64,000 bases of DNA from Brachypodium distachyon (GCF_000005505.3 NC_016131.3:31363001-31427000); one strand, 5' to 3'. Counted from the first letter of the stretch, positions 14,101 through 26,664 are shown. Notes: generated from the letters alone by a model not told the origin. Program-made: numbers and translations.

Positions 14101-17100
14101 CCCCTAGTTTCCTATATATTCCCCTGCACAGTCCTTCCCGATTCCTTTTACAACTTTATTGCACTAGCATGCTTGCTTGGTCAACTGGACTCCCCTCTAT
14201 TGTTAGTTTTAAAAAAAGCATGCAACTTTGACCAAATTTGATCTGGTCCAGAAAATAGCTATAAAGATTGTAAATGAATGAGCCATGTCTAAAGAATTTT
14301 TCTAGGTACTCTGAGGTAACATCGTATTCACCTCATCAAAAGCTTCAAATACGTCGATGCTAGGCTGATGAATTGTGCACACCACAGTTCGACCAGTATC
14401 AACAGTGTTTCTTATTGTCCTCATGACAATTGCTGCTGCTCGGGCATCAAGTCCTGATGTTGGTTCATCCATAAAAATGATTGAAGGGTTTGCAACAAGC
14501 TCCACAGAAATAGTCAGCCTTTTCCTCTGCTCGGTTGACAGGCCATTCACTCCAGGCAGTCCAACCAAAGCATTTCTCATCGGTGACAGCTCCACAAGCG
14601 CCATCACCTCCTCAATGAACATCTGCACTCACGAGTCACAACATTTCAGCCAACAAATGAGTGAATGACTAGAAGTTTGGACATATCCTACTTAACTGAC
14701 CTTTCTTATATTTGAGTCCACATCCTCTGCTAGTCGGAGCCACGCTGAAAACAATAGCGATTCATACACCGTCACATGTGGAGAGTGGATATCATTTTGC
14801 TCACAGTACCCCAAAATGCGCGCAAACGTCTCTTGCTTCTTAGGATAGCCAGAAAGGCTGATGTTTCCCTTGACGTATCCACTGGTCTTTCTTCCAGCCA
14901 ACACATCCATTAGAGTTGTCTTGCCAGCACCACTAATGCCCATCAGTGTGGTCAGCACTCCTGGCCTAAAATACCCGCTGACACCCCTTAGGAGCTCCAG
15001 CTTATCTTCCAGCACTTGTGCTTTCATTTCCTAAAGTTTTGCATCAAGCTTGTGAGCTTATAATGAATAATGACAGTGCAACAAGTCCCACCCTTTGTGC
15101 ATTCATCGCATGACAACTTACCCATGGGATCTCAACGGAGTATTGTATATTGTTGAAACTAAGAGAGAGTGGAACGAAGGGGAGAATCATTCCCTTTCGC
15201 GCAGGCATAGAATTAGGATCAACAATAGATGACTCTGTTCCGTTGTAGCTGCCACTTGCCTGATGAGCACTGCCAATCAGGTTTGCATGCTTCTCCGACA
15301 GCACCTCTTCTGATACTGATGGATAGGAGTGACCATACGCTGTAAAACAAAAGGAGAAATTTTTCTCAGGAAAGGTGTTGAGCTAGTTGGTGGGTTGAGT
15401 AGGCAACCAGTGTAACTGCTAATAGTGCAGACTTTGGTAATGCCCTTCAATCACTTGGTAATCGACAATAGGTTATTTTCATCATATCCTTTGAAAAAAA
15501 TGAAATTACTTCTTGCTAGAATAAAAAGTGAACCAGGACAGGAACTGTACTCACGCTTGAGATATGCAAGGCAGAAAGTGAAGAGAGAGTTGAAGAGCAT
15601 AGTGAATCCAAGCAGCATGCCAAATCCAAACCAATACCACATAGCCTCTGGAAATACTCCACGGGATTTGAGGACTAGCACACCAAGGGGCTCCACCGAA
15701 CCTGGCAACACCTTCTGCCAGCTATGCCCCAAGAACTCATTCACCGATGCTGCATTCTGTGCATACATCAGTGGAGAGATCCAGTATCCCCAAATCCACC
15801 ATTTCGTCACGCTATCTGGAGGTGAAGAAAGAAACGAGAAACTTTAGTGGCAAATGCTGCAGTTTGAATTCAGCTGGTCCAACAAGAAACAAGAGAAGGC
15901 TTATATTTACCTCTTGACAGGACAAATCCACCCAAAAGCATAAAGACTAGCAACGCAAATGATCCAAAGACATATGCAACAATCATGTTTCTTGCTGCGC
16001 CAGCAATGAACCTGAAGAGTGAAGATGCCATCTGATTGGCTGCTAAGAAAAGCAAATATTGCTTGAAAAGCCTACAGATAGGGAGACCATTTTTAGTCCA
16101 TCACAATATCCATAGATTTATCAACAACTGATGAGTATAAAGGTGGTGCATCCCTTTGGAGGGCTAAAAAATCCCATGATGATTGCTGATGTTAAACCTA
16201 TAATTATCACGACAAAAATCCTTTAGATCAAATAATGCAGAGGACCCCGAACAGATTTTTGCACCTGATGCTATCTTTGTTATGTGATCTGGTCAAATTA
16301 TACCTATATTAGTAAATGAGCCCTTCAACACCTGATTTGCACAAACTTTCAGACTTTAATAAGATAATGCAGAATTACTTCATGCTAATTTTGATTTACA
16401 ATAAGAGCATACATGAATATTGTCTCGACACCATTGTGGATGTGGTTCAGAATCAACAGATTAAGTGAAAGTACTGAAATATTGAATTATATGCACTGGC
16501 TTACAGAGACAAGCTGCTTAACTGCATGGGGACTTGTCTTTCTAGTTGATATAGAACTGTTATGAGTGATTAGGCACATCAACAAAAATAGGACATATTA
16601 ACAAACCTCACCTGATTACATCTGGATCAAATCCAATGACATAATAGGTTACAAAAACAAACCCGCCAACCTCGACAAATGTGATGGGGATCTTGAGAAT
16701 CCAAGAGGGTACAGTGTATGTCCATGCAGGACAGAAGAGCAGATCCCTTTGCTTGAAAAAAACCGGGAGCTTAAAAATGGTGAGCGGTAGCTCCGAAAAA
16801 CCGTTGAACATGATCATGATCGTAGTAAAGAAGAGTGCACCCATGTAGATGCCTCCATCTGCCACAGAATCGCGGTGCATCTCTGTACGGAAGAATAACG
16901 TCATCTCGATGACCGACAACAGGATCAGCTGCACTGCCAGAGGAACAAGAGGAGATCATGGAAAATTTATTAAGTAATAAATGCAATATATCAACCTTTT
17001 CCAATAGAACTAACTGTCATTTCAACAATCAGCACAGATCAGCTCTTCTCAAAATCTCATAAAATGAATCTAGTCCGATCTAAACTTCAGGAACCAAATA

Positions 17101-20100
17101 CCTGTACAATTCTGAACACATAAAAGAATGAGTTCCTCTTCATGAGCAGAAACTCCCGGTCAACATTGGCTTTCAGCAGCTCTTTTGTGCTTACACCATA
17201 CTTTGAGGTAGTCAGTGCTAAAGGATGGCTTGTGCTCTTGTCAAACTGCACCGCAATTTCATTTGCCATGGTTTGGCCGACATGGAATAAATGAAATGCC
17301 TCAGCAAATTCCTTTACCGTTACATACTGGTAGAGCTGGTTATGCCATGCCCAGTACTGCTTCTGATCTTTTCTTGACATTACCTTGTGAAACAAATTTC
17401 CACATACAAATGTAATTAAGAAATATACAAAAATGTAAGCACCAACGATATAATTCAAGTGTGCCTACTTCTTGCAAGAAGTCGGCGACACCCTTCCTCT
17501 CAGGGCATTTGAATCCCATGGACTCAAAGAAGTCGAGCACGTCCTTGCAGGGCCCATGGTACACGACCTGCCCGTCCGAGAGGAGTATGATGTCATCAAA
17601 CAAGTTGTACGTCTCAGGTGCAGGTTGTAGCAAGGAGATGACTGCTGTCCCGCTTAGGATGTGGATGGCCTGCCTGAGGAAGTTTATGATTTGGAATGTT
17701 GTTGAGCTGTCAAGGCCTGTGGAGATATCATCCATGAATAGTGCTCTTGCTGATCCAACCAATATCTCACCTACAGGACGTGCCAAGGTAAAATCTTGCA
17801 TTGAGCATGTCTTCGACAGGTAAGAGAACTTCAAAAAGCCAAAAATCTACCGAGCGTTAAATGTCAATGCGTGTGCTTGTACCTGTGGTAACACGTTTCC
17901 GCTGTCCACCAGATATACCCCTGAACATCTCATCCCCTACCATTGTGTCTGCACATACTTCTAGTCCCAATATCTACAACAAGGGTAGGTAATATTTTTT
18001 ACTTATTTAGAGCAAGTCAGCTTCAGGCCATGCAAGCCACATGTACTCCCCAATCTTCAGGATGTATGTACCTTTAGTATGTACTCAATGACCATATTGG
18101 CTTCTTGCCCTCCCAATGCAGCTGCCTGATATGAGCATTTTAAATGTAAGTTCTTATGATTAGTTGACATGATAATTGCAAGGCATATTTAATTGTTTCC
18201 TGATTTATGTATGACGAATGCAAGGCACCTTCATAAAAACATCAATGTCAGCATCAGGCTTGATGTTGGATGCTTCCTCTCGTCTTAACAACTCAAGAAG
18301 CAAATCTGATTAACCGGAAAAGAAAATCAAAATCAATCAAGGAATTTGTAGTTAGATGCAATATTTGTAATTCTGAGAGCTAAACAGGTGCTTATACCGT
18401 ATAAATGTCCAACTCCTTGGCACCTTGCAGAGAAAGCGAGCGTCTCACGAACAGTCATCTCTCCTATGTGAAGGTCATGCTGGCTTATATATGCGGCCGT
18501 CCTCTCGGGCACAAAAGCATCCATTTCATGCCCATTATAAGTGACTTTGCCTGAAACCTGCAAAGGAAAAAGAAAGGAGATTTGAGGTGTGATTGTAATT
18601 CTCAACAAACCTGGAGGTAGAAGAATAGTGGATGCAGCAGAAAGCAGATTGGACAATTTAACTTTGCCCCTTCAGCAGAGTGTGCTGGTCCCCAATTGGC
18701 ATTCATTTTGGCTATCATTATGACCTCAATGCCCTCATGGCCAGTGCGAAATCAAGCTTCGGCAAGCCATTCTTCAGATAAACTGCCATGACGGCAGCTT
18801 GGCAGATTTGGAAGCAGCGCAATAGGAAAATGGGATTAGTCCTAGCCAATTGGCATTCATTCTTGGCGTCTGCTTTTCGAAGGAGATCGGTTTCTTCTTT
18901 TTTTTAGACTTAAGCCAGACCTAGCCAATTGTATAGTCTCCTGGATGGATCTCCCACCCACCCCTCTAGTGTGTATATTCCCCAATCTTGTACAGTTCCC
19001 TTGTACATATTTTTCTTTATTAATAAAATTTTACTGTCAGGGTCTCCCATACAGTTTTCCTGTAAAAAAAGCGGAAAGCAGATACCTAGCAGACTTGACC
19101 ACAGTGTTTCATATATATACCTGTGGTGACTTAGTAAGGACTCTTTTATACTGAACTAAACTCGGCTATCATGCATTTTGTTAATAAAAAAATTAGAGCA
19201 TGAAAAGTGACTGCGCTACTTGAATACCTGAAGATCATTGCCAAGCCTCCCAGCCAATGCAAGCAGCAAAGTTGTCTTTCCTGATCCTGGTGGGCCTAGA
19301 AGCAGTGTCATTCTGTACAATGACAACTGAAATTAACAAATAAAACACACAATGGCAACAACAAAAAACCTGAACTCGGAAAGCACACATCCACTCAATT
19401 GTACCTACAAGGTTTGATAATGCCACTGATGCCATGGAGGATTGGCATCGTCTGCTTAGTGCTTGGCAGTATGTGCAGAGCATTTGCAGCTTCCTGACCA
19501 ATAAGTCTATAAGTCTCAAACCATATACTCCAAAAGAAATTCAGGACTGGTACAGTCCATTATTACATGAAAAAAGAAGAATACCTCAAAAATGTTGTTT
19601 ACTGAGTTCATAATGGTCGGCAGTCCTCTGTTCCCAACACAAACTTCCGCATCTGCCTTTAGGTGCTCGAAGCGCACCTCAATTGTTGGTTGAATGATGC
19701 CAACTCTATAGAAAAGATACAGAGAGCTTTGTAAACTTACCACAATGACAGCAAAACTCGATAAACTCTAAAACATGCCATTCTGGCACTCCTTTGGGTA
19801 TAAGGTGTTTTACTGGAATAGAAACTCTGGATTTCCTAATAGATTCCTGTATAGATGATTTTGTGCCTCTCCTTGAACCCAACTAATTTTACCTACACCA
19901 AACCCTTGTTTCCTTCTCAACTTGAGCCAAACTGCTGCACAGCCTCTACCCCAGTTTACCCCAGCTTGCATCCCAGGGTTCCTTTGGCTAGACTTAAGTT
20001 TACTAAAATACTAAGACTGTTTTTCTAGATGTTTGGTTGGATTCATTCAAATGAGAGCTTATCCAAATATACAGAACAATTGAACTGTACTTCAATAATT

Positions 20101-23100
20101 CCAAGCAGAGTTGACATATGTTACTTCGGATCGACTGTTGCAAGGGGACTGCAAAGTTTTAAAGTTTCTTTTTAAGAGGGGGAGAGTAAAAAGTAGGCAG
20201 ATCTTCATGATATTGTCGCTGCAGCTTCTAATTAGGAACCAGACCAATAAATTTGTCATAAGTTACGGACAGCACATTAATTCTGTGCCTAACATGTACC
20301 TAACATCGTAAACCACCATCTGGTGGCATGGTGGCAACCTTTCTTGCATAGTATTTCAGTATTTCATGAACTGCTCTTTGCTCGAATCTGCATTTTTCGT
20401 GGACCCGAAACCAGAATGCCGAAGGGGCTAACGAGGCAGAGAGCGCCGCTGAAACTTGCCGGCGCTTGAGGTAGCCATCGAAGCCCGAGTGGGTTGCTGC
20501 ACTGGTCAGGTGGAAGATCGACGACGCCATGACCGGATCGGGGTTGCGGGGACGGGGTCGCGACCAGGGTATGGACGCACGCCTCGGCCGGGCGAGCCGC
20601 AACGACTTGGAGGCCGCCGCCAGGTAGGGGAGCTGGGGAGGGACCCTGGCACACGGTGGAACGGCGGCGCGGGTCATGCTCCATGGTCTCCTCGAGGGTT
20701 TGAGTCTGGTGACAACAGAAACAAAATGGTTTTTGGGGCGGGTGAAGGAGAGAGAACGATCCGGCGGACGTTTGTTGAGGGGGATCTTCAAATCGTTGTC
20801 GCAAAGTTTTTTGTTTCGGGGAGACCTATTTTTTTAGCGAGCTCGTAGCACAACTTGAGACACTAATTATGAACATGAGAAAATAGGTTTCTACAGGGCC
20901 GAGACCTATTTATTATGAGCCAGCACTACAGTCTAAGGCACTAATTATGAACCCGAGAAAATAGATGTCTACATGGGTGGAGACAGGCCTCAGGCAGCGG
21001 GGCGTGAATAGTTTCCTTTTGGTAATTTTAGAGCATTTTGAACTTGGCATGTGCTTTTTAAACTACTATGAATATCAGCCATGGTCATCATGACATCCTG
21101 GCTCCGCCACTGGGTGTCTAGTAGGAGAATTGAAGTATTAGTATAAAAACTTTCCAATACAATTGAAGAGTTGAGCCCACACCAAGAAATTGTTGCATGG
21201 AAGAAGTGAAAGAACAACATGCAACCGAGACCGTGCCACGACACCTCCTGTGCCGCTAGCATAGTCGAAAAGTCACGCGCCACCAAGCCAACGTCGTGAC
21301 ACCGTTGTGTCATCAATGAAGGCAAAGAGCAACGCCTAACCGAGGCTAGACCACCATACCTCGTGTGTCATCGGGCAAGTCGAAGAGCCACACGCAAAAC
21401 CAACTACAACACAACACTTATGTGAGGGGGCCGAGCAACGACGTCACACACCGAGACCACACCAAGGACAAAAGACAAAACACGCTCTTAGATGACACAT
21501 TTTGAGGACCTCCGCGAGCCTCTACCACACCAAAAGAACAAAAGACAAAGCCCCTTAGAGGACACATTTCGACGACCTCCGCAAGCGTCCACCACATCAA
21601 AAGAACAATGGGACTCCTCATGACCAGCGCAGCCTGCAATGGCGAGGCTTTGCTGCTCGAAGTCACAACAACCGACCATCTCAAACCAACTTCACATCAC
21701 AAAATGTTAGGCACCGTCGTTGGTCAAAGTCGGCCTCTAAGGAGGAGACAACCGTTTTTAGCCAAAGATCCAACGTACACGAGAGTGAGAGGCATTGGGT
21801 TTCATAACAACGTCTCCAAGGACAAAAAACGATGTTCAGGTCAAGGCTTTGGCCTAAAACCATCTATCTTCACAACCCGTATTACGGATTAGGATTGCCA
21901 ATTGAGGGAAGCTGTCCAAGAATATGATCCATTGAATACAAACACATTGACGCCCTATAGTTGAGCGATTCTAGCTAGCCAAAGACCCCGACGACCACCG
22001 ACTCCAAGATTCCGTCTGTGTACACCTCATCCAAAACCACCCCAGGGAATCACAAGCCCTTATGGCCCTCACAACGTGCACAACATTGGATACAGCGGTT
22101 GCCGCGGTGGCCACTTTGTATGCTTAGCTTTGTAAGTCGACTTTTTGACCATGTCTTCGGGCATCTTTCTTAATAAAATTTGTCTCTCCACATATCTGAA
22201 GATGTTAAAACCAGAAGGTTTTGATTTTTATTTTCCCAGGAAAACTACTTCCTCCGTCCCAAAATAAGTGACGTGGATTTGTATAGAATCTTATACAAAT
22301 TCACGTAGATGGATCATATTCATTTGTTTGCGACCGAGGAAGTAGATGATCTGCAAGAGTAAAAATGCTGCTTAGCGTGTTAGAACACACATTTAGATCA
22401 TTGTGTTTGGTTGCTTAGAGCTGTCTCAAACAGACTAACGGTCCGGAGATGAATTGATGACTACAAGGAAATTCCCCAGCGCATCAATCTAATATCTAAT
22501 TAAAGTAGCATAAATTCTATGTTGTAGATTGTTTCAAAGTTATCGGACGGCTGAGAATAAATCACTTGAACGCAATTATACAAACAAAAAAAACCTTACT
22601 CTCCCCCGATTGGTAAGGACTACAGAAATGTAATCTGATTGTATTAAGGTATGAAAAACCAAACCGGAACAGAACCGTAAGGCAATAAAAAAACTCTATC
22701 TGGACACGAAGGGAACTCTGGCCAATAAAAATATTAGCCACATGAGATGCAACTACGACCAGAGAAGGAAAGGATACGAGGGATCGAGGATATGGGCTGC
22801 TGGGAGGCACCGGAGCAGAGAGATTTGTGGCTCTGCTTGCTGTTCGGTATGATTTGGGTCAAATATATCCAATTAAAAATTCTAAGACGTGTAAATTGTT
22901 TCAAAGTTATCCTACGGCTCAGAATAAAATCAGTTAAAAAACAGAAGGCACACATTCGTCCACGTAGGCAAAAATATATCTGCTATTGATTTCAGATTTT
23001 AGTGGCAAAAATAGAAAACCCGATGGATACAAGCAGAAAATGTACTATCCAGAGCCAGGCGTAACACCATATTCGGATCGACCTTATCGGGTGCTAGTAC

Positions 23101-24681
23101 GGGCTTTTAGGTTGTAGTCGTGAAACCAAGTGCAAAGCAAACAAACCCATATTTCGAATCTGAATCAATTAAAAAAATGACATACAACAACTACGATGAA
23201 AAAAAAGAGGAGAATTGGAAATTATGCAAATTTATCATATGTTTGACACCTTAAGACTAGAGCGAAAAGACAAGCTGGAACCAACTACTCCAACTGTCGG
23301 TGATGTTCTGCCATGCGAATCATACCTCATATGAGATGTTTAGTAAAATGACTTGATATTGAATGTGGACAGATCTTGAAAATGAAATAGGAAAAGAAGA
23401 AACATGGCGTAAATGCTATGTGTATCGGATGAAAAAACATTACTAGCTAATAGATTCGGCTTCCATACATCTACATATGCACCATCACCAATTCCGTGTA
23501 TACGTCAACATCTGCCGTCCGGTAGTAGCATCCTTGCAAGAAAACGCAAGCTAGAAGCCAATTTACCATAGGCGCACCCAAACCCATGATTGCAAATTAG
23601 ACACCTAAAGTCAAACATCTATCGCTATCGGCTGCTGAAAGCAACAACAAAAAATAGAGACAATATGACGAAATAAAGACCATTGGATGATGGGACTAAT
23701 AGATACAAATTGGGTAGGTAAAAATTACAGCATTATGCATTATACATTAAAATCTAAATGTCTATAATCAATGTCTGAAATGAAACTTTTTAAATATCTA
23801 AACTAAAAATTTGACATGCAAATTGAAACACAACTAAAAACACATATGTTACAATATAAGATCAATACTTTTATATTGCACACGATGTTAATAAAACAAA
23901 CTCTCCTAGTAAAACATGTAATGAGTATCTAATCTACAATATATCATGTTATGAATTTAAACTCATATAAGCATTCAGAACATTTGGTCTTATCATTCCA
24001 AAGATATAACAAAAATGACTAAAGAACTATGTATTTTGGTAGGCAAAAATAGTAATAAAGAAACAAATTTTCCAAAAAAAAAGTGAACTGTTCCAAATAC
24101 ACTAGGTCTAAAGTAAATACAAAATGAATGAGAACGAAAACATAGAATATTACATTATATAAATCTAGCCGTGCAATCTGCGCGGGTCACCGGCTAGTTA
24201 ATTCCGATCGGTGGGTCCGAGCAACTATGCTACTAGGGTCACGACATAGCTCACCGCTGCTCTGCGCTAGTTTACTCAGCCTTCGTCCAAATAAATCAAC
24301 GCGACACCGGGACCATGACCGGAGCAGAGAAAAACTACTACACGAAGAGAAATCGAGCAGAGCGGCTACTCTCGCACGTATGCATACATACCGGTCGATG
24401 CGGTCCTTGATCTTGAGCAAGAATCGCGCGTTGTCCTCGTGGTCGCCGTTCCGCAGGAGCCGGCCCAGCAGGGCCCGGCGCTCCCCCGGCCCGATGCGGC
24501 GGACATCGGCCACCTCCCTGGTCCCGTCCTCGAGCCTCACGACCGCGTGCCGGGCGCGCTCTGGCAAGGGCAGCCGCTCCAGCGCCGCCCAGAGCAGCTC
24601 CTCCTCTTCCGAGGCCTCTTCGCCGCCGCCGCCCAGAGCAGAGGCAGAGCGCGCCATTTGTGTCTCCGCCGCCGACGCCAT
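11176..24681 (-). CDS. Full-size ABCG (PDR-type) transporter, complete
   Basis: This membrane ABC exporter has the order NBD1-TMD1-NBD2-TMD2. Exons, 5' to 3' on the minus strand: 24681-24392, 19705-19585, 19493-19405, 19312-19228, 18557-18398, 18305-18229, 18125-18072, 17973-17883, 17770-17469, 17383-17102, 16928-16612, 16071-15911, 15815-15555, 15339-15122, 15030-14701, 14622-14332, 13991-13908, 13836-13703, 12423-12196, 12104-11933, 11811-11557, 11442-11176. They join in phase to 1422 residues, normal for the family. Key sites: exon 1 [13 protein letters not shown]; Walker [10 protein letters not shown] (~173-181); signature ISGGQRKR (~312); Walker [11 protein letters not shown] (~332-341); second Walker [10 protein letters not shown] (~867-875); LSTEQRKR (~974); MDEPTSG (~997). 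The C-terminus is KLDFHRK. In NBD1 the usual catalytic Glu after the Walker B Asp is Asp. ATG 24681 was chosen; an in-frame ATG at 24711 would add ten residues. The substrate cannot be told from sequence. Confidence 0.93.
13017..13680. repeat. Diverged tandem repeat in ABCG intron 18
   Basis: Two long copies and a partial third (starting about 13019, 13297 and 13548) share the blocks AATTAGGAGGCTAGGAGTGA, 'cacaaccattgga', 'atgaaattgtac' and 'cctaactcgtgctttt'. The period is about 250-280 bp. The last copy ends about 20 bases before the donor of exon 18. No coding potential is seen. Confidence 0.7.
18650..19069 (+). mobile_element. 5'-truncated LINE (3' end) in ABCG intron 4
   Basis: This is the 3' tail of a non-LTR retrotransposon, antisense to the host gene. 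A frame at 18800-18823 reads WQIWKQRN, the Trp-x-Ile-Trp-Lys-x-Arg-Asn signature near the C-terminus of plant LINE ORF2. Its stop is near 18905, followed by a T-rich 3' UTR with TTAATAAAATTTT and a short A tail ending about 19069. It is flanked by a 14-bp target duplication with one mismatch, AGCAGAAAGCAGAT (18636-18649) and AGCGGAAAGCAGAT (19070-19083). About 420 bp remain, so it is inactive. Confidence 0.85.
19706..22247. other. ABCG intron 1, 3' part: no gene recognised
   Basis: The intron part between exon 2 and the MITE contains a GC-rich patch (about 20400-20800) with overlapping open frames on both strands, none of which I recognise. A stretch from about 21180 to 22190 with many CGA/ACC-type repeats ends in an AATAAAATTT-like sequence. 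The latter looks like repeat-derived DNA but carries no diagnostic motif. Confidence 0.4.
22248..22342. mobile_element. Stowaway MITE in ABCG intron 1
   Basis: A 95-bp element with ends CTTCCTCCGTCCC / GCGACCGAGGAAG and flanking TA at 22246-22247 and 22343-22344. An internal inverted repeat ('gtggatttgta' / 'caaattcac') fits a foldback. Confidence 0.8.
22488..24197 (+). mobile_element. Non-autonomous Helitron 1 (in ABCG intron 1)
   Basis: A 1710-bp element starting TCTAATATCTAATTA and ending in CTAG (24194-24197), inserted between host A (22487) and T (24198) as Helitrons do. A 3' hairpin lies just inside the end: CCGTGCA (24169-24175), loop ATC, TGCGCGG (24179-24185), eight bases before CTAG. 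The 5' and 3' ends and several internal blocks match the element at 57662-60131, while the outer flanks do not. It has no RepHel coding region. A second copy of the 5' terminal sequence lies inside at about 22870-22930. Confidence 0.85.
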
Positions 24682-26008
24682 GACTCGGGACCGGGGACCA
24701 ATCAAGACCAAGACGATCGAAAATGAATATACAGAGCGCGTCGTAACGGCCGGAGAGCGAGACTAGCTAAGATTCCAGATTTTTTGGCGGCGGTGCCTAC
24801 GAGATGGAATCAAACCGAACGTATATGCATAGAAATGTTTCCGATCGGTTTCTCCAATGCGCTACTGCGTACGTGGCGCTCCTCAACGAAAGAAGGGGCA
24901 GTAACATCAATAACTGGGCCTGTGGTATGCACGCACTGCGCGCAGACGGCCGATGTAAACAAGAAGTCTTGGGCTCGAGGCGGCGCCGCCTTACCGGACG
25001 ACGTGCAGAGCTGAGGAACCACGACAGCCCCCGCCCGCCCGCATCGCAAGCGATTAGGAGGAACTATGACTCGTCCTAGTTTTACTTGTGTACTCTGGCA
25101 CGAGCTAGGCTGAATGGGCTTTTGGCACGAGCATCCATTCCCACGGGCAGGGCAGGGCTCCGGTTTTGACCAGGTCTTCCTGCATGCGGAAACGGGGACC
25201 AGTACCGTACGCATCGTACCGGCCTTGTGTACGCTGGACCGCTGACCGTTCTTCGTCGTACGGTGCATCCGGTCAACGCTTTAAGCCAGGGGCTTCCGGA
25301 ACAAACGCCGTGCGTGCATCCTGTGGTTGTGGGTCCGTGCTTGCTTGCTTGCTTCGACCCGGTCTTCGGCACGTACGGCCAGCTTCACAGGTCGATGTAG
25401 CTGGTGTACACGATGTATCTGTGGCATGTTGAAGACTGGTACTGCGATCACGGAGCTCTTTTTTACAACTTTCGGTTGGTTGCTTTTAGTAATAGTGTCG
25501 GCGAGAGTGGGATGCTCGTGCCTGTTCAGCCTCAAGCTAGCAGTACTGCACAAAATTAGACACCAGGTGCCCGATGCCTCAACTTTTCCTTTTCTTTTGA
25601 AAATCACTTTCTAAAGTCTCCCATGCACAACATGAGTTTGAGGCAATTGGCACAACTGTAAAAAAAAGGAAAAAAATGAACGTGCGAATGTGCCATGGTC
25701 AACTGAATACGTTATGACATGAACCAAACCATGCTTTCTTTGACCGTTAGACGAACACAAAGTAAGAGGACAGCCATAAACAAATCATTTAAGTACTAAC
25801 TACATTTCATTTCCAACCGGGCCGAAATATACAACTGTACGAAGGCAGATCAACCAACAGAACAACACGCACGTTTATCTACCGTACTAATCTTTTTTCA
25901 TCTCTTCCGCACCTTCTAATCTCTTCAACACCACTTCAAAAAAATGGCCAATAAAAAGGACACAAAGAAAACACACGAATGTTTCTTATGCCATTTTGCC
26001 ACTCGTCC
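24682..26008. other. Upstream region of the ABCG gene; no gene seen
   Basis: This stretch holds the presumed ABCG promoter and 5' UTR, then the downstream side of the PADRE gene. A GATTGGTC (CCAAT-type) sequence lies on the minus strand close above the start codon. The overlapping short ORFs at 24800-25600 occur on both strands with no family signature. Confidence 0.5.
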
Positions 26009-26584
26009 TCAATCCTCTGCGATGGAGCTAAGCGCTCTCTTCACCGGCGACCGTGCAGCCTGCCCCGGCGGACCATCCACGGCTGTGACGGCTCTCACAG
26101 ACTCCCCGAGCGTTCGCTCGTTCAGCTTCTCGTTGACCCGGCCCTCCTCGCCCCCGAGCAGCACCGGCGTGACGCGCACGGCCTTCCTGGCGCCGCGCCC
26201 ACGCCGTGCGCGCGCTCTGGCCGCGAGCGCCTCGCTGGCTCGCACGGCCATGGCGGCCATGTCTGCGCTCGACATGGGCCGGCCCAGCATCGCCTTGGGG
26301 AGCACGAAGTAGATCTGGCCCGGCCGGAGCAGCTCGCCGCCCTCGAGCGCCGGCACCTCCGCGTCGAAGTAGAGCGCGTCGGAGCTGCACAGGAAGAACA
26401 GGCCGGCTGCGGCATTGCCGCCGAGGACGTCGGAGACGCTGACGGGGGAGGAGGAGGAGGAGGAGGAGGAGGAGGCGGGGAACTCTCGCAGCGAGCTGTC
26501 GGCGGCGATGACCCGCGCCGAGTGCTGCTGCTGCTGAGGCGAGACGCTGCTCCTCCGGTGAGTGCGAGAGAGGCCTGATCCCAT
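26009..26584 (-). CDS. PADRE (DUF4228) domain protein
   Basis: This single-exon gene of 191 residues belongs to the plant PADRE/DUF4228 family of small proteins, many of them induced by pathogens or abiotic stress; the biochemical role is unknown. Visible features: N-terminus MGSGLSRT, with Gly2 and Ser6 in a good N-myristoylation context; a Ser run (~39-47) encoded by a GAG/GGA-type trinucleotide repeat on the plus strand (~26447-26475); then the family core, with LFFLCSSDALYFD followed by ELLRPGQIYFVLP and the DMAAMAVRASEAL helix (residues ~62-117). A basic RARARRGRGARK stretch and a variable C-terminus follow. Length and single-exon structure are normal. The start is the only Met before the conserved part, with a TATA box upstream at 26657-26664. 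Confidence 0.9.
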   Translation of the reverse strand: MGSGLSRTHRRSSVSPQQQQHSARVIAADSSLREFPASSSSSSSSSPVSVSDVLGGNAAAGLFFLCSSDALYFDAEVPALEGGELLRPGQIYFVLPKAMLGRPMSSADMAAMAVRASEALAARARARRGRGARKAVRVTPVLLGGEEGRVNEKLNERTLGESVRAVTAVDGPPGQAARSPVKRALSSIAED

Positions 26585-26656
26585 TAACGTTTGTTGTAGA
26601 AATTGATCGATGGGTTGGATTTTGTGTGTGGAGACCAGGGGACGGAGAAAGGACGC

Positions 26657-26664
26657 ATATATAG
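26657..26664 (-). promoter_or_regulatory. TATA box of the PADRE gene
   Basis: On the minus strand the sequence reads GGTCTATATATGC, about 75 bases above the ATG at 26584. The position fits a TATA element with a short 5' UTR. Confidence 0.5.

Noticed and set aside
25979..26578. 199-residue plus-strand frame with a Gly run
   Set aside because: It is antisense to the PADRE gene, and the Gly run is the reverse of its Ser codons.
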